From assembly GCA_964007475.1 (NCBI GenBank), contig OZ023274.1, positions 100,015,322 through 100,079,321 on the forward strand: 64,000 bases of DNA, in the 5' to 3' direction. Below are positions 1-11,334 of the stretch, piece after piece. The number at the start of each line of letters is the position of its first letter. Positions within the stretch are counted from its first letter, which is position 1. Under the pieces are notes generated by a model that had not been told where the DNA came from, did not search any database, and saw only the letters and a program-made list of their open reading frames with translations. Source of the DNA: Hybos culiciformis. Its lineage: Eukaryota > Arthropoda > Insecta > Diptera > Hybotidae. The translations under genes were made by a program, and so were the position numbers.

Positions 1-1994
1 TGAAATAACCCAAAAATAAAACTATACATAAAATATTCCAAATCTTTTTTATATGTACTTTTATTTAAAATATAATTTCTATAAAATTAATTCTCTCAAT
101 AGTTAAATAAATTTGGATTTAGTCATTAAGAATTACAGATTAAGCATTATTTTAACATTTCAAGCAAATTTAATTTTACTCAAAACTTATATTTTAATTA
201 CTTTGTATTGAAAAAATCTACTTTTTAGATGAATTCGTTTTTTTTTTTAAGAATATGACTGTTTTAAGTATGATAACAAAGAATATGTAGAATTAGATGA
301 TAGATCGATCCTCATAAAAAAAAATCAGGTGTTGAAATTAAATATATGCAAGAAAAAGGAAAATTAGAGTATCAAATTCATATTTTTCATGTTTTTTCAC
401 TTTAAACCCCAAAATATAATATTTTTTTTACAATTTGTTTACACATATTATTAATATAATAGAGGTTTCAGTTCCATATAAAAAATGAAAAAAAAACAAC
501 AACCTCATGAGCTTAAATCTATTTGTTTTATTAAAATGTCACTCTGACAGAAGCTTTTAAAACATTAAAAACAACAGATCTAGTGCATTTTTAAGGTTTT
601 AAAAGCTTTTGTAAGAGCTAAATTTCCAAAAAAAAATGTTGAATCCTTCTAGGGTTGTGATGTATGACTATTTCTCTCATTTTTTTAATTTTTATTTTTT
701 GTACGGGACTGAAACCTCTTTTATATACATACTCTTTGGTATTATCCATGTAGTGCAAAAAGAAAAAAACTGCTAAATTAAAAAAAGCTTTCGATTTCTA
801 AAAATATTAAATATAGTAGGTATATGTATATAGTATCTATATTATATCCTATCTCTTTTTAAATTATTTTTTTTTAGGAATTTATTATTCAAAGCTAAAT
901 AGTGATCGAAAACGACAAAATGAATTATGTGAAAATGTTAAGTAAATATTTTATTTTAAAATGATAAATAGTATATAGGTATGTATATTTTTATTTCGCA
1001 TACAGTTTTATAAAGATACAGCCATACTGATGTTTGAAGTTTGGCTTTTAAAAATACCTTAAACATAAATAGAATTATGTTTAAAAAATTTATTAGTATT
1101 GAAAAATTGTTTGCACTCTAGAATCTAAATTTAAACTTGAAGTTTGAGGTAATAATTTTTCTTGTTATATTTCTCTGGAATATAAAAATATTTCATGTCA
1201 ACTACAACAGGTATACTTAAATCAGTCATGAATTTAAAGTATTTTTGATCGAAATTATGTCAAGATATATAAGAAATTTTGTTCTGACAATGTCTCAAAT
1301 TTAAAATTTTTTTTAGTTTATAATTTTTTGATTAAGAAATTCTTCATCATTTACTAGTAGGATCAAGCAAATTTTATTATAATACAAAAGAATAACATTA
1401 TAACGCAACTTTTGAACCGAAAAAGAGAATTTATCTGTGCTGGAAGCTGAACTTTAGTGCGCGATCTGTCCGTTTGTATAAGAAATATTTTATTATTTAA
1501 CTTTACGTAAATATGCCTATATAATCAACAGATGTTTCGGACAGCATCAAATAAAAAATAAAAAGCTCAATTTTATAATTTCACTTTTTAATAAAAATTA
1601 AAATTTTTGTAGCTTTGTCGCATGAAATATCTTTGAAAAGTTTTCTGTGTAGAAAAAGATTAATTTTCTTTTTCCTCAAAGCGTTTTTTTCCGGCGTCTA
1701 GAAAAGACGAATTTTCTAGACAATTTTTTTTTCGTCAGTAAAAGTTTTTTTTTTCTATTAGAAATTTTTTTCTGATTTACTTTGGTGACCGGACCAACAA
1801 AGTCAAGCATTTAAGGTGTGTTTAGTAATTGTTACAAACTAAAATTATTACTCAGTTTCTTAAAATTGCTAGTGAAGTTTGTTAAGATCATTTTAAAAAT
1901 AACTTGATAATATTTCAAATTTTAATAATTACATAAAAAATTTAAATAATAAAATTAAGAAATTATTTATATAAGTTATTTTTTTCTTTTCCAG
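1..1994. other. AT-rich stretch with one MITE-like relic
   Basis: No gene is supported. It contains a diverged inverted-repeat element at about 468-735 and a small perfect hairpin at 1697-1720 (TCTAGAAAA paired with TTTTCTAGA). The rest is A/T runs. Confidence 0.6.
468..735. mobile_element. MITE-like palindromic element, family A, diverged copy
   Basis: The left arm begins near AGAGGTTTCAGTTCC and the right arm ends GGGACTGAAACCTCT, its inverted complement. Inside, AAGCTTTTAAAAC and GTTTTAAAAGCTTTTG form a second inverted pair. The same nested architecture, with related outer (ATCAGTCCC) and inner (AAAGCTTTTAAAAC) motifs, occurs at 8695-8990, so both are read as copies of one non-autonomous DNA element family. 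No coding capacity and no clear target duplication. Confidence 0.55.
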
Positions 1995-2115
1995 GTTTAA
2001 AAAAAATTTCTTTCTTAATTTAATTTAATCATTAAGTTATAATTAAAAAAAATCTCCGAAGAAAAATAATAATAACTATTTTAATATAAAAATGCTTGGA
2101 CTAAGTACAGTCACG
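1995..2115 (+). CDS. Candidate first coding exon, two-pass membrane protein gene
   Basis: A pyrimidine-rich tract ending in CCAG at 1994 looks like a splice acceptor. About 97 bases of untranslated sequence follow, then an ATG at 2092 that opens eight codons (MLGLSTVT) and stops at a consensus donor, GTAAGT, from 2116. The 24 coding bases end in phase 0, which matches the phase-0 start of the exon at 15191, so the two can join without a break. If they do, the start codon sits on its own small exon followed by a 13 kb intron. The link is inferred from frame, splice consensus and orientation; no transcript evidence is available. The acceptor at 1994 is optional, because the exon could begin at a transcription start further upstream. 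Eight codons alone would be worthless; the phase match is the main argument. Confidence 0.45.
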
Positions 2116-2708
2116 GTAAGTACATTTTTTTTTTTCAAAAACAAAAATATATCTTGAAATTATAAAAATATAAATACAATTTTAAATAGAATTGAATAAA
2201 AATTGTAATGACATTAAATAAAACAATTGTGAACTTGCACATTAATATAACTAGCTGAATTACATGAATTATAAAAAGGGCACGCAATTATGTCAAAAAA
2301 ATTAAAGAAAATTTTTGTTTCATTTTCATGTGGCATTGAGCCAATTCAGACGAATATATGTGTGTTACACAGAAATAAATAATGTAAAATCTTTTACATG
2401 CATACACGATTAAAAAAAAAATCAAAGTATAAAATTCAATTAGCTAGAGAAAAGTCACTTGTTTAACAGAAAAAAGTCGTTAAGTGGGTGTATTTTTCCT
2501 CCAATATAATCCATTCAGAATTATAAATTAATAATAATAGATTTTCTTTTGTACATCGCATAAAAATCAACAATATTTTAAAAAATTGAATTTATAAAAA
2601 ATTGGATGAAAATTTTGATACTATTATTATATTTAACTTTTCGACCACAGTTTTCTTTTCACATCTAGGTCACTATATGATAGAAAATTTAAAAAAGAGA
2701 ATTCTTAA

Positions 2709-3189
2709 CCTGCCATTTACACAGGATGTTTTCGAAGATTAAAATTAAGATTTTTTTTGAATGCATTTTCGTAAAAATTTCCGAAATAATTTTCACTGTC
2801 CAGATTAAAATCTAGATTTTAGTTTGGATTAAAATATTTTTATAAATAAAACTATTTAAATTTTGATTTTAATTTTAAATTTTTTTCTTAATAAAACTAT
2901 TTAATTGTTGATTTTAATTTTAAATTTATAACTTTAAAAATTAAATAAAGCAAAAATATTTTTTTTCGTTTTCAGTTTTTCATTTATTTATTTTTTTATC
3001 TTTGATATTTCTATTTTAAAAATTTTTTCTCTCCATTTTTTTTTTTTTTGACAGAAAATGATTAATATTTTAAGCAAGATTTTTAGTCCAGACTAAAATC
3101 AAGATTTTTTCGTTTTATACAACTTTTACACACACAGTCAAAAAAAAATTTGATTTTAATCTTCGAAAACATCCTGTGTAAATGGCAAG
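2709..3189. mobile_element. MITE with TAA target duplication (Harbinger-like)
   Basis: Terminal inverted repeats of more than 40 bp. The left starts CCTGCCATTTACACAGGATG and continues through TTTTCGAAGATTAAAAT; the right is its near-perfect complement, ending CATCCTGTGTAAATGGCAAG. Both ends are flanked by TAA (2706-2708 and 3190-3192). A three-base TWA duplication is the known signature of PIF/Harbinger transposons, so this is probably a non-autonomous derivative. Inside the termini a further inverted pair built on CCAGAxTAAAATC extends the palindrome. No open frame of note. Confidence 0.7.
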
Positions 3190-4593
3190 TAAGGCAGCAG
3201 TTTTTATCATTAAATAAAATTTTCATTTTTTTTTTTCAATAGTGCTTATTTAAATACGATAATTGTTTATTTATCGTGGTTATTCCAAAAAAAATTGCAA
3301 AAAAATTTGACGTATAAAATATTAGTTATTTTTATATGAATTAAATCAAATAGTTATAATAAACAATCGTCGAAAACAAACTTTGCGGCAATGAAAATGA
3401 TAAATTAATTCAAGTGCTACAAAACCAGCAACTAAAAATCATTAACAGGCTACTACACTGATCAACCAAATTATATTCGATTCCCAAAAAATTAAAGAAT
3501 AGTTATTTAATTAATTATTTACTTTATATGTAGCTATATATTATTTTTTTCAAGAATCTCACAACCAAAAATTAATTCAAAATAACATTTTGTAATCACT
3601 ATACAGAACTTCATTACTTTTTATTTTACTCTATGAATTAGTATTTGTCAGCTTTAGAAAATAATCATATGATTTCTTTTTAAAGTAGCAAAAATAATAA
3701 TAATAATAAAACTAATAAGATAAAATATTTTAACAGGTTTTAGGTCACTATACAAAATATAAATTAATTAATTAAGAAAGTGGAAGAATAGCCGCAATTG
3801 TTTATGTTTCATTTAAAATTTATTATAATGTTTTTTTTTTATATTTTTTTTTATTTTATTTTTTATATAACGTGAGTAAGAATCAGAGACCTATACAATT
3901 TTGAGGTTGCTCTAAATAAACTTCCAATGAAAAATTTAAAAAAACAAAAATTATATTTTAATTTAAAAAAAAATTAATATTTATTTTATCTCTGACAAAA
4001 AGTCATATTAAATAAAAAATATCATAAATAGTATTTTTAACTTAAACTTATCATTCAGATTTTTCGAAATAAATTATTTCATGTGGCAAATTTAATTGAC
4101 CATTTTAAAAATTTTCAACACATTACAGAGCACGCGTTATTTTCACTGGTGGTCGATGCTCTACAAAACAGTTGATTTTTGGGAAATCAACACAACATTA
4201 CCCAATTCTATGATATACGGTCAAAAAAAATTTTTTATGAGAAATTTATTATGTAAACTTATTAATGAAATTATGTTATACTGGAAGGATTAAAATAAAG
4301 TATCTTTAGGGCAATCGTTTATTAAAATTAGTATTGTTTTGTTGAAAATAAATGCACACAACCGTATAATTACTTTTAATTCCATTTACAATAATGTTAG
4401 CATAAAAATAGAGGTACGTAGGTGTCAATTAAGGTATCTTTAATACTACACAAGTTATGTAAATATCATCATGATGTTGAATAGACTTAATGAATTTTTT
4501 TTTTAAACACAGAATTTTCATAAATAATCGAATAATAAATTATTGACCTAAATTTTCCAACAACAATCTGCAAACATTTTAATGGAAACATTT

Positions 4594-4793
4594 NNNNNNN
4601 NNNNNNNNNNNNNNNNNNNNNNNNNNNNNNNNNNNNNNNNNNNNNNNNNNNNNNNNNNNNNNNNNNNNNNNNNNNNNNNNNNNNNNNNNNNNNNNNNNNN
4701 NNNNNNNNNNNNNNNNNNNNNNNNNNNNNNNNNNNNNNNNNNNNNNNNNNNNNNNNNNNNNNNNNNNNNNNNNNNNNNNNNNNNNNNNNNNNN
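4594..4793. other. Assembly gap, 200 N
   Basis: Exactly 200 unknown bases. Open frames reported across it are artefacts. Confidence 0.99.
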
Positions 4794-4976
4794 TGAATGT
4801 GGAGAAATATAAATATTTTTTAGCATTTTGATCTTCAAAATATATATTTGATATTTATGTATGTTTAATTTTTTCTTTTTTTCAACGAATTAAAAATAGA
4901 AATAAAATATTTTTTATCGTGATCTTATTTTTTTAATATAAATTATAAAAAAAAAAAACGCCATGTATTTGTCTTT

Positions 4977-5069
4977 ATGGCCCGGCTGAAGATGAGTGAG
5001 CTTCTGCTATTTTCAGGTTTCCATAACGTGTTAAAATTTATTCTCGCAATTATTTTATCGTTTTCTTAG
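4977..5069 (+). CDS. Candidate 30-residue smORF with hydrophobic C-terminus
   Basis: An ATG at 4977 opens 30 codons ending in TAG. The product begins MARLKMSELLLFSGFHNVLK and ends in a mostly aliphatic stretch (FILAIILSFS), giving a short polar head and one possible membrane helix. The first 40 bases (GGCCCGGCTGAAG and following) are markedly richer in G+C than the neighbouring DNA, which is why it was noticed. An internal Met at residue 6 is an alternative start. It resembles in size and shape the single-helix micropeptides known from insects, but I see no specific family match. A chance frame or transposon remnant is equally possible. It lies in the proposed 13 kb intron, same strand as the host gene. 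Confidence 0.2.
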   Translation: MARLKMSELLLFSGFHNVLKFILAIILSFS

Positions 5070-6271
5070 CAATTTCAAATAAATTGATATTTAACTAAAT
5101 AATGTGTTTTAATTTTTAATCTTTTTTATACCGCCGTCATCATAATATTAAATTGATAAAGCATTATATTAAATATTAAAACTTATTTCCAATGTTTTTT
5201 CAGTACTTAAATTGATAAAATTGAATCTGCCTGCTAGAATAGTAGTTCTTATTTACATCCAACAAGTTTAGAACTCAAATTTTTTTTCTTAAATAATTTG
5301 CAACAGATAATTTAAAATACATTAATTGACAAAAATTGCTAAATTGTGATGATATAGAAAAGGTGATGAAAAAATAAGAAAGTGAAGAAAATATAAATTG
5401 TCGATTTTTTTCTTCTGTTTTCCTAATTTTCAGCATATATATTTAAAAAATGTCAAATTTTATTATTAAAAAAAAAATTAAAGAAAAATTAACGAGTGAA
5501 AGGCGTATATATTTTAAAAATAAAAACCGAAAAAAATTGGAATTTTAATGTTAATAAATTAAATTAATAAATAAAAAAAATAAAAAAAATAAAAAAACAT
5601 TTATAAACAGAGTAAACGCACGTTTGATTGTTTTGTTAAGATAATTTATACAATTGTCAGTATAGTATATTTTTGTGTTTACATGTAAACAATTGCAGTC
5701 AATATATAAAGTAGCGTCATATAACTTAAAAATATTTTTCTTCTTTTGGAATATAATAGTCGTAAGCACTTTTGATTCATAATTTATACTAAAGTTTTTA
5801 ATGTAAATGCAGCAGCATTACATTTGTAGCATTATACATAAAGTTAAGTAGTATTGAAAATCACAATATTTTCTTGATATGAATTCGACTGCCATTCATA
5901 TTATCAAAAATAATATATTTTATACATGATTATATTATTTTATTATTTTTTATTATTAAATATGTAGGTTTATATTTTGCAACCTGTCAAATTTTAATTT
6001 CGAAACAATAGACACATTTTGGATATGTAATGTATAACATTCAACGTGCTTGAAAAAAATTCTGCTAGCAGAGTATGATCCGAATATCTTCTGCAGCAAA
6101 AACATTTCAAAACAAATTTATACACTTTATCAAAAGTTATTGAGTAACGAGTTATTATTATTTATTATTTTATTCTTAAATTATACTGAAAAAAAAAATT
6201 TTATTTGCATTATTATTGTACAATTATACACTATATAATAATACATCGATAAATTTCAAAATAAAAAATAG

Positions 6272-6464
6272 TAGATTATTGTATATGTAAACTAAATTTG
6301 TTATTAATTAAGAGTTCTGTATACACAAAAATACATTGACACGAGTCAATACTTATATCACGAGACCGAAGGTCGAGTGATATAAATTGACAAGTGTCAA
6401 TGTATTTTTGTGTAAATACAGAACGAGTTGTATAACAAATTTTGTTTACATATCCAATATACTG
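6272..6464. mobile_element. Near-perfect 190-bp palindrome (MITE/foldback type)
   Basis: The two halves are inverted copies around a three-base centre at 6368-6370 (GACC-GAA-GGTC). Matching pairs from the centre outward include TATATCAC/GTGATATA, CATTGACAC/GTGTCAATG, CACAAAAATACA/TGTATTTTTGTG, GTTCTGTAT/ATACAGAAC and TATGTAAAC/GTTTACATA. Almost the whole element can fold into one long hairpin. It has no coding capacity. Flanks show possible TA but no convincing duplication. Confidence 0.65.
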
Positions 6465-6595
6465 TTTTATTGCGTAGGGGAGAGGTAGTTGCAAAGAGAG
6501 AATATTTTTTCTTCTCATTTTTTCTCATTTTTTTTTTTGTATTTGGCTTTGGCTGTATTGAAATATTGTGAGAGATATTATGTTTGTTTAGGTAT

Positions 6596-6818
6596 TACCA
6601 TAGATTAAGAATACACCAAGATGGGAAGTTTCATACAACATTTTTTCAGTCTTTTTTGGTATTTTATTGTGAAGGTGTTAGTAAAACTAAATAAAATTCT
6701 TTTCATACATTGATAATTATCACGTATTTTATTTTGTTTTACTAACACATTGACTTAAAAATACCAAAAATAATGTTGTATGAAGCTTCCCATCTTGGTG
6801 TATTCTTAATCTATGGTA
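6596..6818. mobile_element. MITE with about 50-bp terminal inverted repeats
   Basis: Left end TACCATAGATTAAGAATACA continues through CCAAGATGGGAAGTTTCATACAACAT. The right end is its complement, ending TGTATTCTTAATCTATGGTA. A second inverted pair further in (GTGTTAGTAAAAC / GTTTTACTAACAC) makes the element almost fully palindromic. Flanking bases on both sides fit GGTATTAC-type sequence, so the exact boundary and duplication cannot be fixed. Confidence 0.7.
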
Positions 6819-6836
6819 TTACGTAATATTCAATAC

Positions 6837-6952
6837 GAAACATCTAAATGATTTCATTATTTAGGCTGATGCATCTAAATCTTTTCATTATATACGCTGA
6901 TGCATCTAAATTTTTTCATTATTTAGGCAGATGCATCTAAATGATTGCATGT
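6837..6952. repeat. 31-bp tandem repeat, about 3.7 copies
   Basis: The motif CATCTAAAT recurs at 6841, 6872, 6903 and 6934, exactly 31 bases apart, each followed by a TTTCATTATTTAGGC-like stretch and GATG. Copies differ by a few substitutions. It begins about 20 bases after the MITE at 6596-6818. Confidence 0.8.
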
Positions 6953-8694
6953 GTATTGACGCATATATTACTCCATTTAGGGATCTAAATTCTATAGCAC
7001 TAAATACAACATAACGATCCCCAACGCATTAAAAATATTTATACGGTAATACCAAAAAAAAAATTTAATAATGCTTAATAAAAACATTTTTATTCTTGTT
7101 TACATTATTATTATATTATAATGATGAACAAAAATAAAATTAAAATGCTCAGGGCAATCAAATTGATGGACCACATAGTCAAAGTAATCAAATTTTGCGC
7201 ATTTAAAATTTATTGATATATATATTTTGGATATAACGCCCATACATGAAAATTTGGATAAAAAAATAAAACATAATATTTTTTTTTTGTGCAATTATTC
7301 TATAAATATTTATTTTTAGTAATGTAAAAATAATTATTTTTTGCTTTAGTTATAAGTTTAATATAAGAAAGTTTTTCAAAGTTTATAATTTTGTTATAAA
7401 TTATTAAATTAAACTGATCTTTTATGAATTAATTTATCCTAAATTGTGAATTGTGAAGATCGGGGGTCTCATTTATACATATTATCTCAAAACGATAATT
7501 TAGATAAGGGTTGAGAAATTTACGCAAAAAATTAATTTTAAAAAAAGATTATGAAGTCGGTTATGCTGAAAATATTATGGTCAAAGATCATTAATTTTAT
7601 TGCTTCAATATATTCATCAGAAGACCAATATATTGAAGATAATAATTATATGGATAATTTATTTTAAACACTAAATTTTGACAACATCATATCTATCTAA
7701 ACATTATACTATATGTTTTAATTAAATCATCGAAGGAATTCTTAAAAATAAGAATAAATAATAAATTAAAAGTGCTACAAATTTTCTTATAGCATTTTTT
7801 CGAATAAAAAAAAAAAACTATAAAAAGTTAGAACTTTCGCAAACAATTTTTAAACTATATAATAAAAATATGTAATAAACATAATAATTTTTATTAATTT
7901 AATTTTTGCCAACAAAAATAAAAAATAATATATAAATGGAGGAATATACACGAAAAGTACTTGGAAATTTATAATTGAATATTTTTCAATGAAACTCGAA
8001 AGAATTGGATCAATGAATTTATTTCCATGCAAAAAAAAAAAAAAATTTCACGCATTGAATAAAAAAAATTTCTGTTCAAATAATAATATAAAAAATGTCC
8101 ATTTATGTATGAAAAATATATGTTAATAAACGATGATAACAGTTTCATGATTTTAATGTCAATGACTTTTAAAGATTGATATGAAAATTGTTGATATGAA
8201 ATTTTTTTATTATGTACTGTACATACATTATCCTTTAATTTGCAGGAAATATCAACATTATCTGGTCATTCTAATTCTCAGTTAAATTTTGCAATTAATT
8301 TTTTTTTTATTTCAAAATTTTTCACATAATGTACAATTTTCATGTGTATTTAACTGAGTTTATTAACACTATTTAAGTAAGTTTTCCGAAATAAAATTGT
8401 TCGAATTAATTGTTAAAATAAAAATTCCATTCAAGTCTTCACTACATACAAATGCATAATTGCATTATATATAATGTATAATGAAAGTTAAATTAGTACA
8501 TAATGATTATGAAAATTTTAATTTATTTTATGCAGTCGTTGCTCTTGTTTATTGTTTATTTGTTTCACATGAACAATGTCGCATGCGAAGTTTATTTATT
8601 TCACATCACAAGTAATGCACATTTGTGTACAATATATGATGCGATGTCTATAGTTGAAACATTTAATAATTTAATATACATATTAGATTTCGGG

Positions 8695-8990
8695 TTCTAT
8701 CAAAAGCATGTATATAAAAAGGAATCAGTCCCATCCAAAAAAAAGAATTAAAATAGTGAAACCAAAAATATTTTTTTTTTTTTGAGAATTCCACTTTCAC
8801 AAAAGCTTTTAAAACTTTCAAAATTGTATAGAACTGTTGTTATTTTGAAAGTTTTAAAAACTTTCGTGAGAGTGGAATTCTCAAAAATACAAAAAAAAAG
8901 CTCATGGGGTTGTGACATGGATTTTTTGTTTCACTATTTTAATTCTTTTTTTTTTATGGGACTGATTCCTCTTTATATACATGCTTTTTG
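8695..8990. mobile_element. MITE-like palindromic element, family A, better preserved copy
   Basis: Nested inverted repeats. Outer arms carry GCATGTATATAAA, GGAATCAGTCCCAT and AGAATTAAAATAGTGAAAC on the left and their complements on the right, ending near GGTTCTATG at 8990. Inner arms (8773-8824 and 8838-8889) carry TTTGAGAATTCCACTTTCAC and its near-complement. The arrangement matches the relic at 468-735. Two short open frames overlapping it are by-products of the palindrome. Confidence 0.68.
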
Positions 8991-9459
8991 GTTCTATGCT
9001 TATCATTTTTTTATGATTATATACTTAAAAAATAAATCTTATAACAATATTTGAAAAGAATTTCCAAAAGACGAATGCTTCAAATAACCATTAAAGTATA
9101 GTAATACGATTTAATTTATATGTATCGATAATTAAATATATAACAGCATACGATTATATGATTTCGATACGTACAAATAAATTAAAAAAGAACATGTGCA
9201 AAATCTAATTTTATTAAAAAATTTATCTCATCATTAGTTTAAAAATTTCGTTTTGTTTTTCAATTAAATAAAAAAAAATATTCAAAAATTTTTTTTACGT
9301 TTAATTTAATTTGATGCGAAAAAAAATTAATTAAAATATAAGTGTTCAATTTCAATAATGTAACTACATATTATATCTACAATACATAATTTAAAAAAAA
9401 AAACTAATTGATATTAAACATAAACACTGATCAAGTCACATTTTATTAAAAAAAAAAAA

Positions 9460-9678
9460 CACACGAAGCAGTCATAGGAACTGCCGAAAGAAGTTAATAC
9501 TTAAAAGCTTTAAGCTATGAAATAACAGTGGCTACAAATAATGGAATGCTTTTGGACTGATGGACTGATTTTTATTTTAATTTACAATTTGTAATGAGCA
9601 GTCCATTATTTGTTATTTTATAGTTTAAAGCTTTTAAGTATTAACTTCTTTCGGCAGTTCCTATGAATGCTTCGTGTG
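9460..9678. mobile_element. MITE, 219 bp, with 65-bp terminal inverted repeats
   Basis: Left arm starts CACACGAAGCAGTCATAGGA and continues with ACTGCCGAAAGAAGTTAATACTTAAAAGC. The right arm is the near-perfect complement and ends TTCGTGTG. Homopolymer A on the left and T on the right extend the symmetry outward. The roughly 80-base centre also contains a weaker pair (CCATTATTTG near 9600 and CAAATAATGG near 9535). The satellite at 9694 starts directly beyond its right end. Confidence 0.75.
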
Positions 9679-9693
9679 TTTTTTTTTTTGTAA

Positions 9694-10945
9694 TTTTGAG
9701 CCCGGAAGGCCCTAACCCTAGCTCCCTACCCAAAATTTTTGGTCAGGTAATTTTTATTTCACCGGAGCTACCTATTTTGAAAATTTTTTTTTTGTCAAAT
9801 TTTGATTCGGAAAGACCTTAACCGTAGCTCCCTACCCAAAATTTTTGGTCAGCTAATCTTTATTCCACCGGAGCTACCTACTATAAAAAAAATTATTTTT
9901 TCAATATTTTGAGCTGGGAAAACTTTGCCGTAGTTCTCTAACCAAAACTTTTCTTCAGGTAATTGCACCCTCACTTCCGCCTTTACTTACCCCCTCACTT
10001 CCGCCCTCACTCCCGCCCACACTCCCGGCCTCACTTTCACCCTACCTTACGCCACCCTTCCGTCCTCCCTTCCGCCCTCACTTCCAGTCTCACTTTCGCC
10101 CTCACTTCCAAGCTCTCTTCCGCCCTCACTTCCGCCCTCACTTCCGCCCTCACTTCCGCTCTCACTTCCGCCCTCACTTCAGCCCTCACTTCAACTCTCA
10201 CTTCAGCCCTCACTTCCGCCCTCACTTTCGCCTTCACTTCCGCATTCACTTCCGCCCTCACTTCAGCCCTCACTTCAGCCCTCACTTCAGCCCTGACTTC
10301 CGCCCTCACTTCCGCCCTCACTTCCGCCCTCACATCCGCCCTCACTTCCACTCTCACTTCCACTCTCACTTCAGCCCTCACTTCCACTCTCACTTCCTCC
10401 CTCACTTCCGCCCTCACTTCCGCCCTCACTTCCGCCCTCACTTCAGCCCTCACTACCGCCTTCACTACCGCCCTCACTTCCGCCCTCACTTCCGCCCTCA
10501 CTTCCGCTCTCACTTCCGCTCTCACTTCCGCCCTCACTTCCGCCCTCACTTCCGCCCTCACTTTCGCCCTCACTTTCGCCCTCACTTTCCCCTCACTTAC
10601 GCCCGCACTTCCGCCCTAACTTCCCTTCCGCCCTACCTTCCGACATCTCTCCAGCCCTTACTGCCGCCCTCACTTCCTTCCTTTTTTTTGGACAGGTAAT
10701 CTTTATTTCACCCGAGCTACCTATTTTGAAAAAAAAATTGTTTGTATATTTTGAGCCGGGAAGACCCTAACTGTAGCTCCGTACCCACAATTTTTCGTCA
10801 GGTAATCTAATTATTTCACCGAAGCTATCTATTTTGAAAAAAAAATTTAACATATTTTGAGCCGGCGCGACCTAACCGTAGCTCCCTGCCCAAAAATTTT
10901 TCGGCAGGTAATCTTTATTTCACCGGAGCTACTTATTGTGAAAAA
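9694..10945. repeat. Satellite of about 105-bp units, third unit split by a minisatellite
   Basis: Five diverged units, starting near 9694, 9796, 9904, 10751 and 10855, each follow the same order: TTTTGAGCCGGGAAGACC, TAACCGTAGCTCCCTACCC, a TTTTTGGTCAGGTAATCTTT stretch, CACCGGAGCTACCTATTTT, then a long A-run. GTAGCTCC and GGAGCTAC form an inverted pair inside every unit, so each can fold into a hairpin. Unit three stops after CAGGTAAT at 9963 and resumes with CAGGTAAT at 10693; the 12-bp array lies between. Confidence 0.85.
9964..10692. repeat. 12-bp minisatellite, consensus CTCACTTCCGCC, about 55-60 copies
   Basis: Nearly uninterrupted 12-base units on the + strand, with variants such as CTCACTTCAGCC, CTCACTTCCACT and CTCACTTTCGCC. 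Copies are degenerate at both edges. Because 12 is a multiple of three, two frames stay open for about 180-218 codons and encode four-residue repeats (ALTS on +, AEVR on -). These are artefacts of the repeat. The complementary strand has GGAAGTG in most units, the core of an ETS-type site. The array is much richer in G+C than anything else in the first 19 kb. Confidence 0.93.
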
Positions 10946-11300
10946 AAAAAATTTTTATTTTAAATAATTTGTAAACGAAAGATTTTTAAAAAATAATTTG
11001 AATTTAAATTTTTCGCGCCAAATTATTTTGTTTTTATAAATGACAAATGATTATTGAGTGGACGTGGACCACTCATTTTTTTGAATATTGAAACGTCAAA
11101 AAACCATGTCGTTTCGAAATCGAATGAGTCTTCGAAAAAAAATTTTTACCCTCTACAGAATAACCCAATTATATCATACAACGTCCCTAAAGAAGTATTA
11201 ACTTCAAAAAATGATTTAAAACACAGAATTATTCTAAAAATTCAATTTTTATGAAAAAAAATGTAATTAAAAAAATTTGTTCAATTTCTTTCTTGATAAC

Positions 11301-11334
11301 ACTTAAAAGCCTAAGATACTTAAAAGCCTAAGAT
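11301..11334. repeat. 17-bp perfect tandem duplication
   Basis: ACTTAAAAGCCTAAGAT occurs twice head to tail. Confidence 0.9.

Noticed and set aside
4096..4293. 65-residue frame near a small AGAGC/GCTCT pair
   Set aside because: Composition is that of chance AT-rich frames and no splice or start evidence supports it.
4548..4838. Open frames crossing the first gap (and likewise 33296-33663 and 61986-62558)
   Set aside because: Most of each frame is N; the flanking residues are AT-rich chance sequence.
9963..10619. 218-residue + strand frame of ALTS repeats and 182-residue - strand frame of AEVR repeats
   Set aside because: Both come from the 12-bp minisatellite, whose period keeps frames open on both strands; no start context, no non-repeat domain, no splice sites.
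11054..11254. 66-residue frame starting near the GAGTGG/CCACTC hairpin
   Set aside because: Follows the satellite directly, low complexity, no homologous pattern recognised.
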